A stretch of DNA of 64,000 nucleotides. Origin: Torreya grandis. Taxonomy: Eukaryota; Streptophyta; Pinopsida; Cupressales; Taxaceae. The stretch lies in NCBI GenBank assembly GCA_037957365.1, contig JARHVA010007797.1, positions 526,001 to 590,000 on the forward strand. Direction: 5' to 3'. Positions within the stretch are counted from its first letter, which is position 1; the number at the start of each line of letters is the position of its first letter. A program made the translations under genes and the position numbers. Under the pieces are notes generated by a model. That model did not search any database. It was not told the DNA's origin and was given only the letters and a program-made list of their open reading frames with translations. This document shows positions 51,060 through 63,000 of this stretch, piece after piece.

Positions 51060-51890
51060 AACATTTTCTAAAAGAATGTCCTTTGAAAGAGGAGAGAAAG
51101 GCTCAACAACTATCAAAACTGAAGACTAGTCTACAAATGAGTCACTCATATCTAAATTATGAATTTATATAGGAACATATGAGTCATTAAAATTCTCAAT
51201 GTGTATACTCTCACTAAAATTAGTGAATTCATCTGAAATGTAAGTCTATGAAGGATCTAGAAGAACAAATATCTACACAATAATGAATGTAGAATCTATA
51301 ATGAGACAACTAAGTTTTGGAAGAATCTTGTCCTATAATTGGGGCTCAATAGAAGGAATATAAATATCCACCATCGATGTATTATCAAAAGAAATAAAAT
51401 CATGAGGAGAGATTATAATTATCTCATATGAGACAATAAGAAGTCTAGTAGGAGGTGTGATATAGGTCATAGTAGGATCTCTAAAAAGAGTATATAAGAT
51501 GCTCCAAATAGTGGAGGGACACTTTGTATATTCCACATGACATCAAAGATCCATGGAAACATGTATTATAGAGTGGAAAAATCCTTTTCACAAGTATTAT
51601 CCCACTTATTAAATTGAATAACATCAATGGGTGTAAGAATCTATCCATATAAGAATGGAATATGATTCTTGTGTGTGTGAATAAGTGTTCTAGGTAATCA
51701 TGCCATGAAACATAATTGTACTTCCTAAGAAATATCACTAGAGATGAAATAACTCTCCTCCTCTAGATTCTCTCAAATGTGGTTTACTTGACCAATATAA
51801 GACACCAAGTAAGTGCACAACTACAAAAATACTCTATAATGGACCCCTCAAGCATGCTCATGAATGAGACATCAGGCACAATCGAGAATG
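51060..51890 (-). pseudogene. gag-like region A of the small LTR family (E2)
   Basis: On the minus strand, pieces resemble the Copia UBN2-type gag in spacing: SWHDYLEHLFTHT near 51,710 (family: Y-x-x-W-x-x-x-M-x-x-x-L), then WDN-like and MEYTKCPSTIWSILYTLFRD near 51,536 (family: a-K-x-a-x-x-x-W-x-x-L-x-x-x-F). After it comes a frame without known similarity that is shared with region B (FSESIH, NDSY, LDMS-SF, PFSPL, DILL-N). It ends abruptly at the left LTR, 51,056, within the shared frame. Stops are present. The gag assignment rests on spacing and a few residues. Confidence 0.6.
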
Positions 51891-53229
51891 CATCCAAGTA
51901 ATAAATTAATGATAGAGTAAGGGAAAATAATAGTGCACACTATAGATATGGACTTGATCTGAGCAACATTCCAGGTGACAATTAGGGTGATGGTTCTACC
52001 CCAATTAGTTGTAGAACTTCTTGGAGCCATAACTTTTGCACCATAGCTCCGTTTGACTCCCTGTTTGAACCGTTGGAAAGATAAGAATGAGGAGAATGAG
52101 GTGAGATGGCATGGATATCAACTTGATGGATTTTTACCCCTGAAAACCCAATTTAAGTGCCCCAAATTTTAATTTTAGTAGTGCAGTCTAAAAATAGTAA
52201 GTTTCTACAAATAGTAATTCCTCGAATTCTATATTATTGTAAATCATGAAAGTCAAACCACTTAATCTCCCTCAAGATTTGTGACCTTACACATCCTCCT
52301 CCTACCTTAAAAACATGTATAAATTAAAATTTAACCTGAAATGGAAATCAAACATCTCTTCTCAGAGATAGGCATATGTTTGGGTCTGCAAATTTAAAGA
52401 ATAAAACATCTCTTCTTAGAGATAGCATTATTTTTATTGTGTTATTCTTGTCTATTAAATTATATTTAACCAAAGATTTTGAGTTCTATATTAGGACTTC
52501 ATATTGTGCCAAAAATGAGTCCATACCTATGATAACAATCAATTCATGAAGTATGTTAGAAAAAGTAGTGGAACCCATAAGCCCCCTAAATATGGCAATT
52601 TATAACTTTATTGTGTTTTTTTAAAAATGTAGACCAATGGAAAGAGGACTAAAAACCATGTAGTTTTGAAAAAAGTGTCACTCAATTTCTAGTTAATAAT
52701 CAAAATTTATAGCAAAATATATTTTTCATCATTAATGGCCTATTTAATTAAATTACACTTGAAAGTTTAAATGCTTGACAATTTTAAACAAAAAGCATGC
52801 CATGTAACCACTCATTGGAATTGGCATGAAACACATGACCTCATCACAAAAACTAAAGTTTAAAATCACTTGGCTCAATCAAACCTACATGTATTTTTTT
52901 TTAAAAATCCTTTTAGAAGGTATTTTAATATAAAAATCTCCAAAGCTATTATAAATAAAAAATAAAATGTGCTTTAATTTTTAATCCTCTTTAGGGTATA
53001 TTTAGGGTTGAATTTGAATTTTCATAGAGAAAGTAACTTGTAAATAATTAAAGGAAAGAGGAGTTATACGATGTTACCAATGTGCATGCACAAAGTAGTT
53101 TAAGAGGTCAAAAGTATGACATTATCATGCAAATCATGTATAGGTAGGTTTGTAAATAAAATATCTTGGGAACTACCTTTTGAATATGCCATGAGTCCAT
53201 AATGGAGCCATAAAGAGGCAAAAAATTCA
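51891..53229 (-). other. Leader-type sequence of E2
   Basis: By position the 5' untranslated part of the minus-strand copy. No coding trace. A CGTTTGACTCC / CCGTTGGAAAG stretch near 52,050-52,080 is slightly GC-richer than its surroundings. A short repeated word, AAACATCTCTTCT-AGAGATAG, lies at 52,346-52,370 and 52,405-52,426. Confidence 0.45.
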
Positions 53230-53347
53230 TGACAATTTCATGGTGAGTAGGTTGTAAGGATGATATAATTCAAATGGTGAGCAACCTTGAATGATCTAGA
53301 GGGTTATCTATTACTTGAAATATACCAAAGAAATATAAATCTAAAAC

Positions 53348-53607
53348 CTGAAGGAGATCATGCATTGCAATATGAAGGGAAACAATTTTCTTATGGGAAC
53401 CATTATCATGGTCAAGATTGGTAACTTAAGGTCTGATATGAATATAGATGATAAGGAATTAAATATTCAACATTTAAGGGGTAGTCCATCATGGATGGAT
53501 CCTGAAGTATTCAACTAGATGAAGGAGTGGCTACCTTATGATATTTGGTTTATCAGATTTACCTAATGGAGATGGCCACCATCAAGCTACCTCAAAGCAA
53601 TGTTTTT
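53348..53607 (+). pseudogene. Protein kinase catalytic-domain fragment
   Basis: A plus-strand frame open from 53,348 to a stop at 53,516 shows kinase subdomains in order and at normal spacing. MHCNMKGNN at 53,360 stands where kinases have H-R-D-I-K-G-x-N. VKIGNLRSD at 53,411 stands for the D-F-G block. LRGSPSWMDPEVF at 53,474 is the G-T-P-x-W-M-A-P-E-V activation-segment end, 28 residues after the DFG position. After the stop, LPYDIWFIRFT near 53,532 matches D-I-W-S-x-G-C-T; then, after a frameshift near 53,565, MEMATIKLP matches the E-M-A-T-G-x-x-P block. The catalytic Asp of HRD is Asn and DFG is lost, so it cannot phosphorylate. The G-S-P-x-W-M-x-P-E form suggests a MAPKKK/STE11-like parent. 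It is intronless here and lies antisense within E2. Confidence 0.78.
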
Positions 53608-54272
53608 AATTCCCTCATAGTCATTTACAACATTAGTTCCATAAATGAATTTCCAAACATGTTATATTAAATATAAAATAACCTTCTTAGATAATGATGA
53701 CACCCTCCCAACTTTCACATACTTCAATCTCATATAATTGACAATTATTTCACCTCAAAATTTTGTGAGTATCAATAGGCCAACTATGATGTAGAGATCT
53801 AAGTTATCACTTAGGATCAAAATGTCATTGAGGTAGAGGATGTAGAGCAGTGGTAGATGGATGATGAGTAGGTTGAGATGTCTTTCCACTTAATCAATAC
53901 TTTCAAATTTGCATCAAAACCTTATGTGCAAATGCATTTACAAGTAATACTCTAGGTTGACTAGTCATTGACAATATGTACCAGGAGTAGCAAGATTACA
54001 AGATGCAAAGAATTAATAAATTGGTGGGTTTTTTTGAGTTGATCCAATGAACTAGATATATCTATAACAAACTTATATGCCAATACAACAAAACAATACA
54101 TGCAAATACTAGTACATCAACCTTAGATCTAAAATAACCTTATTTATATAGTTAATACATCAAATACATGCAAATGCTAATGATATAGATATGAAAATTA
54201 ATCTTAATTAATTTTAAATTATACATAATAGAAATAAAATAGATAACTTGATTATTATTACCAGAACCTTAA
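53608..54272 (-). other. Leader-type sequence of E2 next to its primer binding site
   Basis: No coding trace was recognised. The left part, next to the kinase fragment, may hold more decayed kinase sequence, but I cannot align it. Confidence 0.4.
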
Positions 54273-54284
54273 GCTATGATACCA
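54273..54284 (-). other. Primer binding site of E2 (tRNA-Met type)
   Basis: On the minus strand TGGTATCATAGC follows directly after the LTR end (ATGACA). It is one base from the standard TGGTATCAGAGC. Confidence 0.82.
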
Positions 54285-54652
54285 TGTCATAATGGGCCAG
54301 TAGGTGATCTTCTGGTAGAGTGAGCACACAAAGAATTTTATAAATCAATGACCTTGATTATATTCATAAATGAACAAGAAGATGCGTAATAATTTATTTA
54401 TGTATTGAAATACCTTGATTACCAATTATCTACTCTATTACAATATCTTGGTTAAGAGGAATATAAACGAGTAGGGGAGTTAACTCATAGGATAACTCAT
54501 CATGGTACTCAATTGAACTCTAGGTAGAACCCAAGGTGCAACTCACTCTCTCACCCACTTAAGCTCTTATCAAACCTAAATAAGGTGAATCTATATGTGT
54601 ATGAATTATCCATTTAATAATTAAATTGAATAATTAATATACTTCACCAACA
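54285..54652 (-). repeat. LTR, minus orientation (5' LTR of E2)
   Basis: Read on the minus strand it begins TGTTGGTGAAG and ends CCATTATGACA. It has the best-kept ends of the three copies and fixes the family's boundaries. Region B of the plus copy begins immediately at its TG end. Confidence 0.88.
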
Positions 54653-55700
54653 TTCTTAGTTGTGCCTAATTTCCAATTCATGAGCATGTTTTAGGGGTTC
54701 ATTGTAGAGTATTTTTGTAGTTGTGCACTTCCTTAGTGTCTCCTCTTAGTCATGTCAACCCAATTTGAGAGACTTAAGAAGATGAATGATATTTAATCTC
54801 CATTGATCCTTATTGGTAAGGGTATGTATGATTCATGTCATGATTACATGGAACACTTACTCACACATAAGAATCATATTCTATTCATATATGGGTAGAT
54901 TCCTATACGCACTGATCCTATTCAATTTGATAAGTGGGATAATACTTATGACAAGGTTTTTCCCACTTTGTTACTGCATGTGTCCATGGATCTTCATTAG
55001 CATGTGGAATATATAAAATGTCCTTAAAATTTTTTATCATCCTATAGTCTCTTTTCATAGATCGTACTCTGACATACATCACACCTCCTCCTCCACTTTC
55101 GATTATCCCTTCTGAGATAATTATACTCTATCCTCATGTTTTTATTTCTTGTGATGATACATCAATGGTAGATAGTGATCTTTATATTGATCCCCCACTA
55201 TAGGATGAGATTTTTCTATACCTTGTCTCATTTTAGATTATACATCCATTCTTGTGTAAATTATTGCTCTTTCAGAACCTTCATAGACTTGAATTTTAGA
55301 GGACATTACGGATTTTAGTGAGAGTATACATATTTATAGAATTAATGACTCATATGTTCTTTTAGACATTCATATTGTAGATATGAGTACTTCATTTTTA
55401 GATCATTCTTCAATTTTGATAGTTTTTAAACCTTGTTCTCCTCTTCTCATAGACATTCTTTTAGTGAATATTTCATTTTTATATTATTCTCTCCATATTC
55501 TCTCTCCTTCGTTATATGCTTTTTTATTACCATCTTCTATAGTTAGTCTTGTGATATTTGATCACACTTCGGCACATTCAATCATTAGTAGGGAGACATT
55601 TGATCATTTTCTAGATATCTACATCATGATTCTTATCTCCATTCCACTTGAGTGGGAATTTAGTAGTTTTATAGCTTTTGGTTTCTTTTTTCCATAAGGA
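54653..55700 (+). pseudogene. gag-like region B and conserved unknown frame (E1)
   Basis: Colinear with the reverse complement of region A. The gag-like part (about 54,800-55,070) shows DYMEHLLTHK, FDKWDNTYDKVF, VSMDLH and HVEYIKCP across two frames, resembling Copia UBN2-type gag. From about 55,270 to 55,697 a single frame (last 104 codons open from 55,383, MSTSFLDHSS onwards) parallels region A's frame with conserved FSESIH, NDSY, SSxLIV and SPLxxDILL. No family is recognised for this part. The copy lacks its own leader and 5' LTR at this junction. Confidence 0.6.
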
Positions 55701-55836
55701 AAGGATAAAATTTATTGTAGAGGGACCTACTACAACATTCACCATGAAATATTATGTGCATACCTTCTATTTTTAATTTATAGAGGCACACATCCTTCAT
55801 ATTTTATAGGATATTAGGATCATCACTATGTACTTA

Positions 55837-56093
55837 GGTACCTCATCAAGCCTCATTACCAAGACCCAAATTTATAGCACACCTAAGCTATGCTTAAGGG
55901 GGATTTTTGGACTGGAGATTTATATTCCTACCTTCTTTTCTATGCCTCTCTTTCGGGGGTAGTTTTTTACCACTAGGTTTTCTTCTTTTTCTCCAATTTT
56001 GAGAGTTTTATTTTACATGGGTACCTCATTAGGCCTTGTTATTGGGACCGATATTTTATTTTTCACCCACCTAAACTATAATTAAGGGGTGGG
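55837..56093 (+). repeat. Duplicated 3' end with two polypurine tracts (E1)
   Basis: GGTACCTCAT(C/T)A at 55,837 and 56,020 is followed in each case by similar sequence and a purine tract: CTTAAGGGGGAT at 55,892 and AATTAAGGGGTGGG at 56,080-56,093. The second abuts the LTR start and is the functional-type PPT. Between them is a T-rich stretch with TTTCGGGGGTAG near 55,951. Confidence 0.7.
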
Positions 56094-56511
56094 TGTTGGT
56101 GTAGGATATTAATTATTCCATTTAATTATTAAATTGATAATTACTACACATATAATTTTAACTTACTTGGGTGCAATAAGAGGTTAAGTGCATGAGAGGG
56201 TGAGTTCCACCTTGAGTTCAACCTAGAGCTCAAATGAATACCACTGTGAGTTCTCATATGAGTTCCACAATGAGTTACACTTAGTCCCATAATAAGTTAT
56301 TTTATAAGTTAAATTCCACTACTCCTTATTTATGTTCCTCTTCACTAGGATACTATAATAGAGTAGATAATTGGTAAGAAAGGTAACTTAATACATTAGG
56401 CAATTGTTACACATCTTATTATTCATTTATGAATATAATCAAGGTCATTGATTTATAGAATTATTTGTGTGTTAATTCTACCAGAAGATCACCTACTATC
56501 CTATTCAGATA
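56094..56511 (+). repeat. LTR, plus orientation (3' LTR of E1)
   Basis: Starts TGTTGGTGTAGGATATTA directly after the polypurine tract and ends CTATTCAGATA (family end CCATTATGACA). Ogre-like gag sequence resumes at 56,512. Confidence 0.87.
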
Positions 56512-58200
56512 GTATTCATGTGCATCTGCATGGTAATTCTGTTGGTTGCTGGAATCATTTTGGCCTTGGTTCCATCCATTTGGTTGGCATTGTTATTATT
56601 ACTGGTAGAACTATTGTCATGATTATTGATACTATTATTAATATTGTTCAGGTCTATATTGTGGCTATTGATTATTATTATTATTATGTTGTGGAAAAGG
56701 GTTTTGATAGATACTTTAGTTTTGATTAGATGTAAAGGTTCTATTATCTAATGTAATTTCTCCATTTTCTAATATATATTTAGTGAGGTGTTTAGTTTGC
56801 ACACAAGGGTGTAAATAATATCCATCTACATGATGGTATTCACATAACTCATTTTATCTATACCAATCTAGATAAGGAATTCCCTTAAGATAGTGACTTA
56901 GAATTGGCCAACTAATCATGTTAGCAACATATACATTGAGAAACATAACTTCACTGGGTTCTCCAAGGTCATTGAAGACTTGATAAGTAGGCAAATTTCT
57001 CCTTGGAGTAGGGGTTTGAAAAGGTAATGGTTGTTCCATTTGTTGATCTAGTTTATATTTTTATGAAGGATGTACTCGATGAATGGGTTGGTGATGAGGA
57101 TTATGTTATATGTACATTTTGAGTTGATTAGATGGTGTTTTCATGATTTGGACATGACACAACTTGATTAATTCATTTATAAAAAAATTATTTTTGTGGT
57201 TGAATTGCTTTGTTTTTTCATAATTACTACCCTGGGCTGGTGTTGATGCTTGCACTTAGATTTGGCTTTGGTTTTGATTTTTTCTTATTCCTTAGTTTTG
57301 ATTCTACTTTTGATTTGATGAGGTTAATTTGATATTCCCTTTGTTAATAAGGGTAATTTAAATTATCAAAACTTTGTTATTGACATCTTTAAATGCATGT
57401 ACACATTGAATCTCTAGGTGATAGGATATCTCACTATATATATTTTTAGTGAACACAATGACCAATTATTTATCCAGTAAGTTGTGGGTGAAGTAGCTAG
57501 AAAATGATATACATACCTATAGATAAATTGTGAATATTTCAATAGATTTTTATTGGCTTGAGTCAAATCCAACAATAAAATGTCATGTTCAAGATTTTAA
57601 TATAAGTGATGCAAAAATTTGTTTGAGAGGTTATTCAAAATAAGATATATAATTCTTTAGAAATTTTAGGAACTACTCCAAAGCCTGCCTTGATAGACTC
57701 TAAGGAATAAATAGGAGTAAATAAATATTGATGTAAACCACTATTTGGAAAGCAAAAAAGATTTTTTAAATGGGCCTTAGGGTCTCCTTTACCCTTTTAA
57801 TTATCAAATTTTGATGGCTTGTACCCTAGAGGAAATGGTATTTATAGATACTCGATGTTAAATGGGTAGGAATACACATCATCTAACTTGAACTTATTGG
57901 TTTTTTTTCGTATTTGAATGGTGAAAATTGCATCTTTCATTTGTTACAATTCTTGTGCCAAGAAACTGGATGGAACATTAGATGGAGGTAGAGGTTGGGT
58001 GGTTAAAGGTGTATTAACATGAAAAGGGTATAATGGAGGAATTATTTGTTGTGGAATGTTGGTTTCATTAGGGAACCAACTATGAATATTCATACATATA
58101 TTGGGATGATTTTATTGAAATTGCATACATTGTGGTTTGATGTTTTGGTTGGGATTCAGTATATAAGCCTGACTTTGAGGGAATGTTGGCTAAGATAAAA
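56512..58200 (-). pseudogene. Ogre-like gag
   Basis: On the minus strand from 58,200: a Pro/Gln/Asn-rich stretch (58,150-58,000), LAQEL then MKDAIFTIQ near 57,950, KFKLDDVYSYPFNIEYL near 57,880, and IPFPLGYKPSKFDN then KGKGDPKAHLKNLFCF near 57,800. That is the Gypsy gag core (Y-x-G-x-x-D-P-x-x-H-L). The frame 57,039-56,854 reads RNLPTYQVFNDLGEPSEVMF and WPILSHYLKGIPYLDWYR. After a stop, NELCEYHHVDGYYLHPCVQ near 56,850 is the Tat-type H-x-x-x-x-H-x-x-x-C knuckle. An Asn run (AAT repeats, 56,675-56,700) lies near the end. Gag forms the particle. The gene is cut by the insertion at 56,511 and by stops. Confidence 0.85.
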
Positions 58201-61200
58201 GGATATGGATCTATGTAAATTATTATACCTATTGATTTTGAGTAGGGACTTGTTACTAACTAGTTAAACATAACTAAATAAGTAAAACTAATTATGGACG
58301 CAGGCCCTATCATTTAATTTATGGCATATTTGGAACAAAAGTTCATTATTGATTAATTGGTACTTATGAGATATTAGTACCTATTTGTTGTGAAAAGACT
58401 TATTGTGAACTATATGTTTGGTGGATGTTCAACATTTATCATTGACCAATAGACATACATTTTTGATTATATAACATTTAAAATTATGAAGGCATGTTGG
58501 TTTGTAACTATTGAGGTATATTTATCACTATCTAATGAGGTGGAATATATGTTTCCCCTATTGATGTGTCAAAATGCTTGATCTCTAATATGGTGATATA
58601 TTATATTATGCCTATTATTTTGGAATGCTAGTCATCACTCATTGAGGTGGATTAGTATCCACCATCTTTTGTTGAGATAAAATAGTAGTTTGTGCTTAAT
58701 TATTCATTTAAGATTAGAGATAGATTGTTATGGTTGGGGTGTAGGAGTTCCTTCCACATAATATTATGAACCACTCATGGTATTAACTAAAGGTAGTTAT
58801 TATAGACTAGTTAGAGAAATTAAACCACTTTGGCCTAGATTGGATCACACTTGTATGTTATCCATAATGTTTGGTACATTAATACATGTATAAGTAGTAG
58901 ACACTTCTTTGATAGATGGGGCATTGAATATGTCACCAATTAGAGTGATTTACATAAACAATTCTGTACCCATATTATATTGACTTAAAAATTCAATTAA
59001 TACTCCTATTGAAGGAGACAACTTGATGAGTGGAGAATTTGGCATGGCCATGTTATTAAAATTATGTGTGAGATTTTAATAAGTTTGATATATTATTTGA
59101 ATTTATATGAAGTGGTTGCATATAATTCCATTTCCTTTGATAAACATATTATTTTGATATGACACTAACATGAGTGCTTGAGGATTGATATAAGAGACAT
59201 GTTTGATGATTTGGTTGTAAGGTATGTTAAAGGCACTATAACTAGACTAGAAAAATTTTAATGGGAAAAGTCTACTAGAAAATTGGCCCTTACTTCCATG
59301 AATCTAAATAAAACTTCATCCTTTTTTTCAATTAAGTGATGATCAAATATATAAGGATCATATGTTAATGGCATTATATCATAATATGGTTATTTTTGAG
59401 ATTGTTCTATAACTAAAGGTATGCTAGCAAGATATTATGTTGTTTTATCTTGGTCTTACTTTGAATAAGGAGGCGTGCTATCTAAATAATGGGATAAGGG
59501 ATCTCAAATTTTTTCCCTATCTTTAGTATTATAATGAGGATAAGGATCTATCTCACAAACAACATTACAACCATAAGGGTCTTGAATAAAGTCATCTTGT
59601 ATGACCATGTTATCATAATTTGGATTGTACATAGATCCGCTATGAGTATAATGATACATATCCAAATCAATGTTTAATATTCCATTAAGAAGGCCCATAA
59701 TTATGTAAACTCTAAAAAATAAGGTCTAAAGGACAAATTGTCCTAACTTGGTCTAAATTGGTCCAACAAATGAAGTTTTATCTCTAAAAGGGTTTGTAAT
59801 ATAACTTGGTCTAAAATAGTCTAACATCCAATGTCTAATGTCAAATGTATTAAATAAATGGTCAATAGGATGAAAATAAAACCAAAATTCAAAACTTAGG
59901 TAGAAAGTGTTCCAAAAAAGTCTAATCTAGGTTTACAAAATCAAAAGTTGTGATGTATTTTGGAAAACAAAGCACAAAAGCTAGGCTGAAAATATGTATT
60001 GCTAGGTCTTTTAGAAAAGGTACAAAAGTTGGACTCTAAATAAAAAAAGGTATAAAATTCAAGATATTTAATCTAACAAATTTGAAACACTTTGACACAA
60101 ATTAGGAACTTGGATTTAGACACACACTTGATCATTTGGTAAAAGATATGAAACAATAGGCATATGAAAGATATACTACTTCCCCAAATCTAGGCACAAA
60201 AATAGTTTTCCAATTGAATAAATAATTAACCTAAGTTAGCCACCCAAAAGTGAAAGGTAAATTATCTAATCCAAAATTACATAAGACATAGGCATAAATT
60301 AATAAATGTTTGGATTTGAACTTAATAAGGAAAATTTTAGCCTCAAATTAGAAAATTAGGCTTCTATAAATAAACAACAAGCTAGAGAAGAATGAATGGC
60401 ATGATGGTACTAGGCATAGATCCAAAAGGTACATGTCATTTTTAAAATTTAAAAATTTAGACACAAGGAAATAAGTTTTTGAAATTATTTGAGAAGTGTA
60501 ATGATGATATCATGATCTAAATATTGATAAATGGTTGTCTTTCAAGAATTTAAGCCATAAAACTTGTAAAGAATTAGGTAGCATAATGACACCCTTTTCA
60601 ATCCAATGACACACACATGAAATTTTTACAATTATTAAGGTGAGGTATGGTGTAAAATGGATGGCATAATGCATCTTCAAACAAAGGAGTGATGTATAAC
60701 AAGACACATTTTGGAATGGTATGATAAAAAAATAGTTATAACTCAAGACCATGTAAGTAAAAGGAAAAAATGACAAAAACACCTTAAGTGTAACATCCTA
60801 AATCCTAAAAGTGACAAGGTTTAATCATAATATTAAATTACATCAATATGAGAATATTTTAAATTATTAATCCAAAAAGTAAATTCAATGACACTTAGGG
60901 TTTTTAGGCTCCCTCTTCTCTCAAGAGTTTTTATAGTGACATGGAACTTCAAGCTAATCACCATACATCAATAATATGTCTAAAAAAAGTGGGGTTATCT
61001 AAAAATATAAGTTTCATGTATTTATATGGTCATAAGTTTTGTTAACACTAAAGATACAATCACATCATTTGGATCTATGTTAACTAGCTTCTTATGAAGA
61101 GGTCTTGCCCTGTTCATAACCAGTACATTTGTTAATTTCTTAGTGTAGTGTGATGTCCAAGTTACCCCTATAGTATGAGGCCAAGTACCACTAATGGAGC

Positions 61201-61812
61201 TTGTTTAACTTATAAAATAATTGTACTAGTGGGTCACCCTTAATTTATATACACCATCATGGATTGGGGTTGGTATGATGTTAGGAGATGAATCTCTAGG
61301 TCAATGCACCCATAAATAACTTGTGAAGGAGAAGTGAGCTCCCATACACAATCTAAAATACATGAAAATAAATAAATTGTAAGGACTTTAGGGTCATTTT
61401 TTGGGTCACTAAAATCACTCATATTTTGGGGAGGGCCTTAGTAACTTTCCTTCCACACTTTTGGACAAAAGTGAAAAATGCAAATAGTGAAATTTGTTAA
61501 TCACCAAGTTACCTAAAGGGGATGGGTGGAGAGCATACACATGACACTTGTTTTTGAAAACAAACACACAATAAAAAAACATAGAAAAAAAAAATTTAAG
61601 AGTATTTAACTAAAGTTAGAGTTCATTTTTATAGCACCAAATGAAATATATCATGAAGTTTAGCCCCTTGGTGTTCTGTGAAAATATTGAAAGATGAAAA
61701 TAACTTAAGCAAAATATTTTTAAAACACCAAATTCAAATGTAAATTTTTCAATTTTAAACTATTTAAAATTATCTTTTCTTGGTATTTGGGTCCTAAAAA
61801 ATGTGTTAAGCT
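58201..61812 (-). other. Ogre-like leader / gag upstream region
   Basis: No domain was recognised. An open minus-strand frame at 59,698-59,504 (Tyr/Asp/Asn-rich, beginning MGLLNGILNIDLDMYHY) lies where Ogre elements often carry an extra ORF before gag, but it has no family motif. The rest is decayed AT-rich sequence. Confidence 0.45.
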
Positions 61813-61813
61813 A

Positions 61814-62434
<621 letters not shown>

Positions 62435-62436
<2 letters not shown>

Positions 62437-62980
62437 ATTTTTGGATAATATTAGAAAATCAAACCCTATAAAATCAAAATATTAGAAATCTCCCAAATAC
62501 CAAATACCTACAACTTAGAATATATTAAAAAAATATCTTGAAAAATTAAAACAAAAATAGAAAACAAAAAAAAAATAACAAAATAAAGGGATAGTTAATA
62601 AAATATTGATATCTAAAAAACTATAAGTTAGATTTTGATGAATTTTTTTTAAAAATGTATATAACACAAATGTGAATCACCTATAAAAAATTAAATAAAA
62701 AATATTTTTTGGATTAAAAAATATGATTGTTTTAATGGGCATTCATTCAAAAATATAGACAATTACTAAAAGAGTCATAACTTCTAAAATACAAATCTGA
62801 ATTCAATGAAATTTTGAGATAATTAGAATGAAAATAGTAAGAAAAAATTGTCAAAAAAATGAAATAACAAGTAAATAAATTAAAAATGACAACTATTTTA
62901 ATAGCCATTTTGTTTTAATGAAAGAAAAGGGAAGAGAAGAATTGAAAGAAGCAAATGAAGATGTGGGGTACAGAATCAAG
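62435..62980 (-). other. Ogre-like 5' leader next to the primer binding site
   Basis: A-rich, no coding trace. Two loosely similar ~150-bp stretches (62,610-62,745 and 62,770-62,920), each ending in TTTTAAT-GG/GCCATT, may be an old duplication. Confidence 0.45.
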
Positions 62981-62997
62981 TCCCACTGAGTGTGCCA
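62981..62997 (-). other. Probable primer binding site of Ogre-like element
   Basis: On the minus strand TGGCACACTCAGTGGGA lies three bases after the LTR end (TTCACA). It begins TGGC and resembles the TGGCG-type sites of Tat/Ogre elements; the exact tRNA is not certain. Confidence 0.65.
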
Positions 62998-63000
62998 TAA

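Larger units (their letters stand above)
50656..56511. mobile_element. Composite of inverted copies of a small LTR family
   Basis: This lies between gag and protease of the minus-strand Ogre-like element. Order from left: LTR plus (50,656-51,056); gag-like region A minus (51,890-51,060); leader-type sequence minus with a kinase fragment; primer binding site and LTR minus (54,273-54,652); gag-like region B plus with its downstream frame (54,653-55,700); polypurine tracts; LTR plus (56,094-56,511). Two copies can be read: a plus element (E1) missing its leader, and a minus element (E2) missing its 3' end, placed head to head. Neither has RT or integrase, so the family is non-autonomous. No target duplication could be seen (TTAGT left, GTATT right). 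Confidence 0.75.

Noticed and set aside
50651..56516. Search for a target duplication around the inverted composite
   Set aside because: TTAGT on the left and GTATT on the right do not match; ends may have been altered after insertion.
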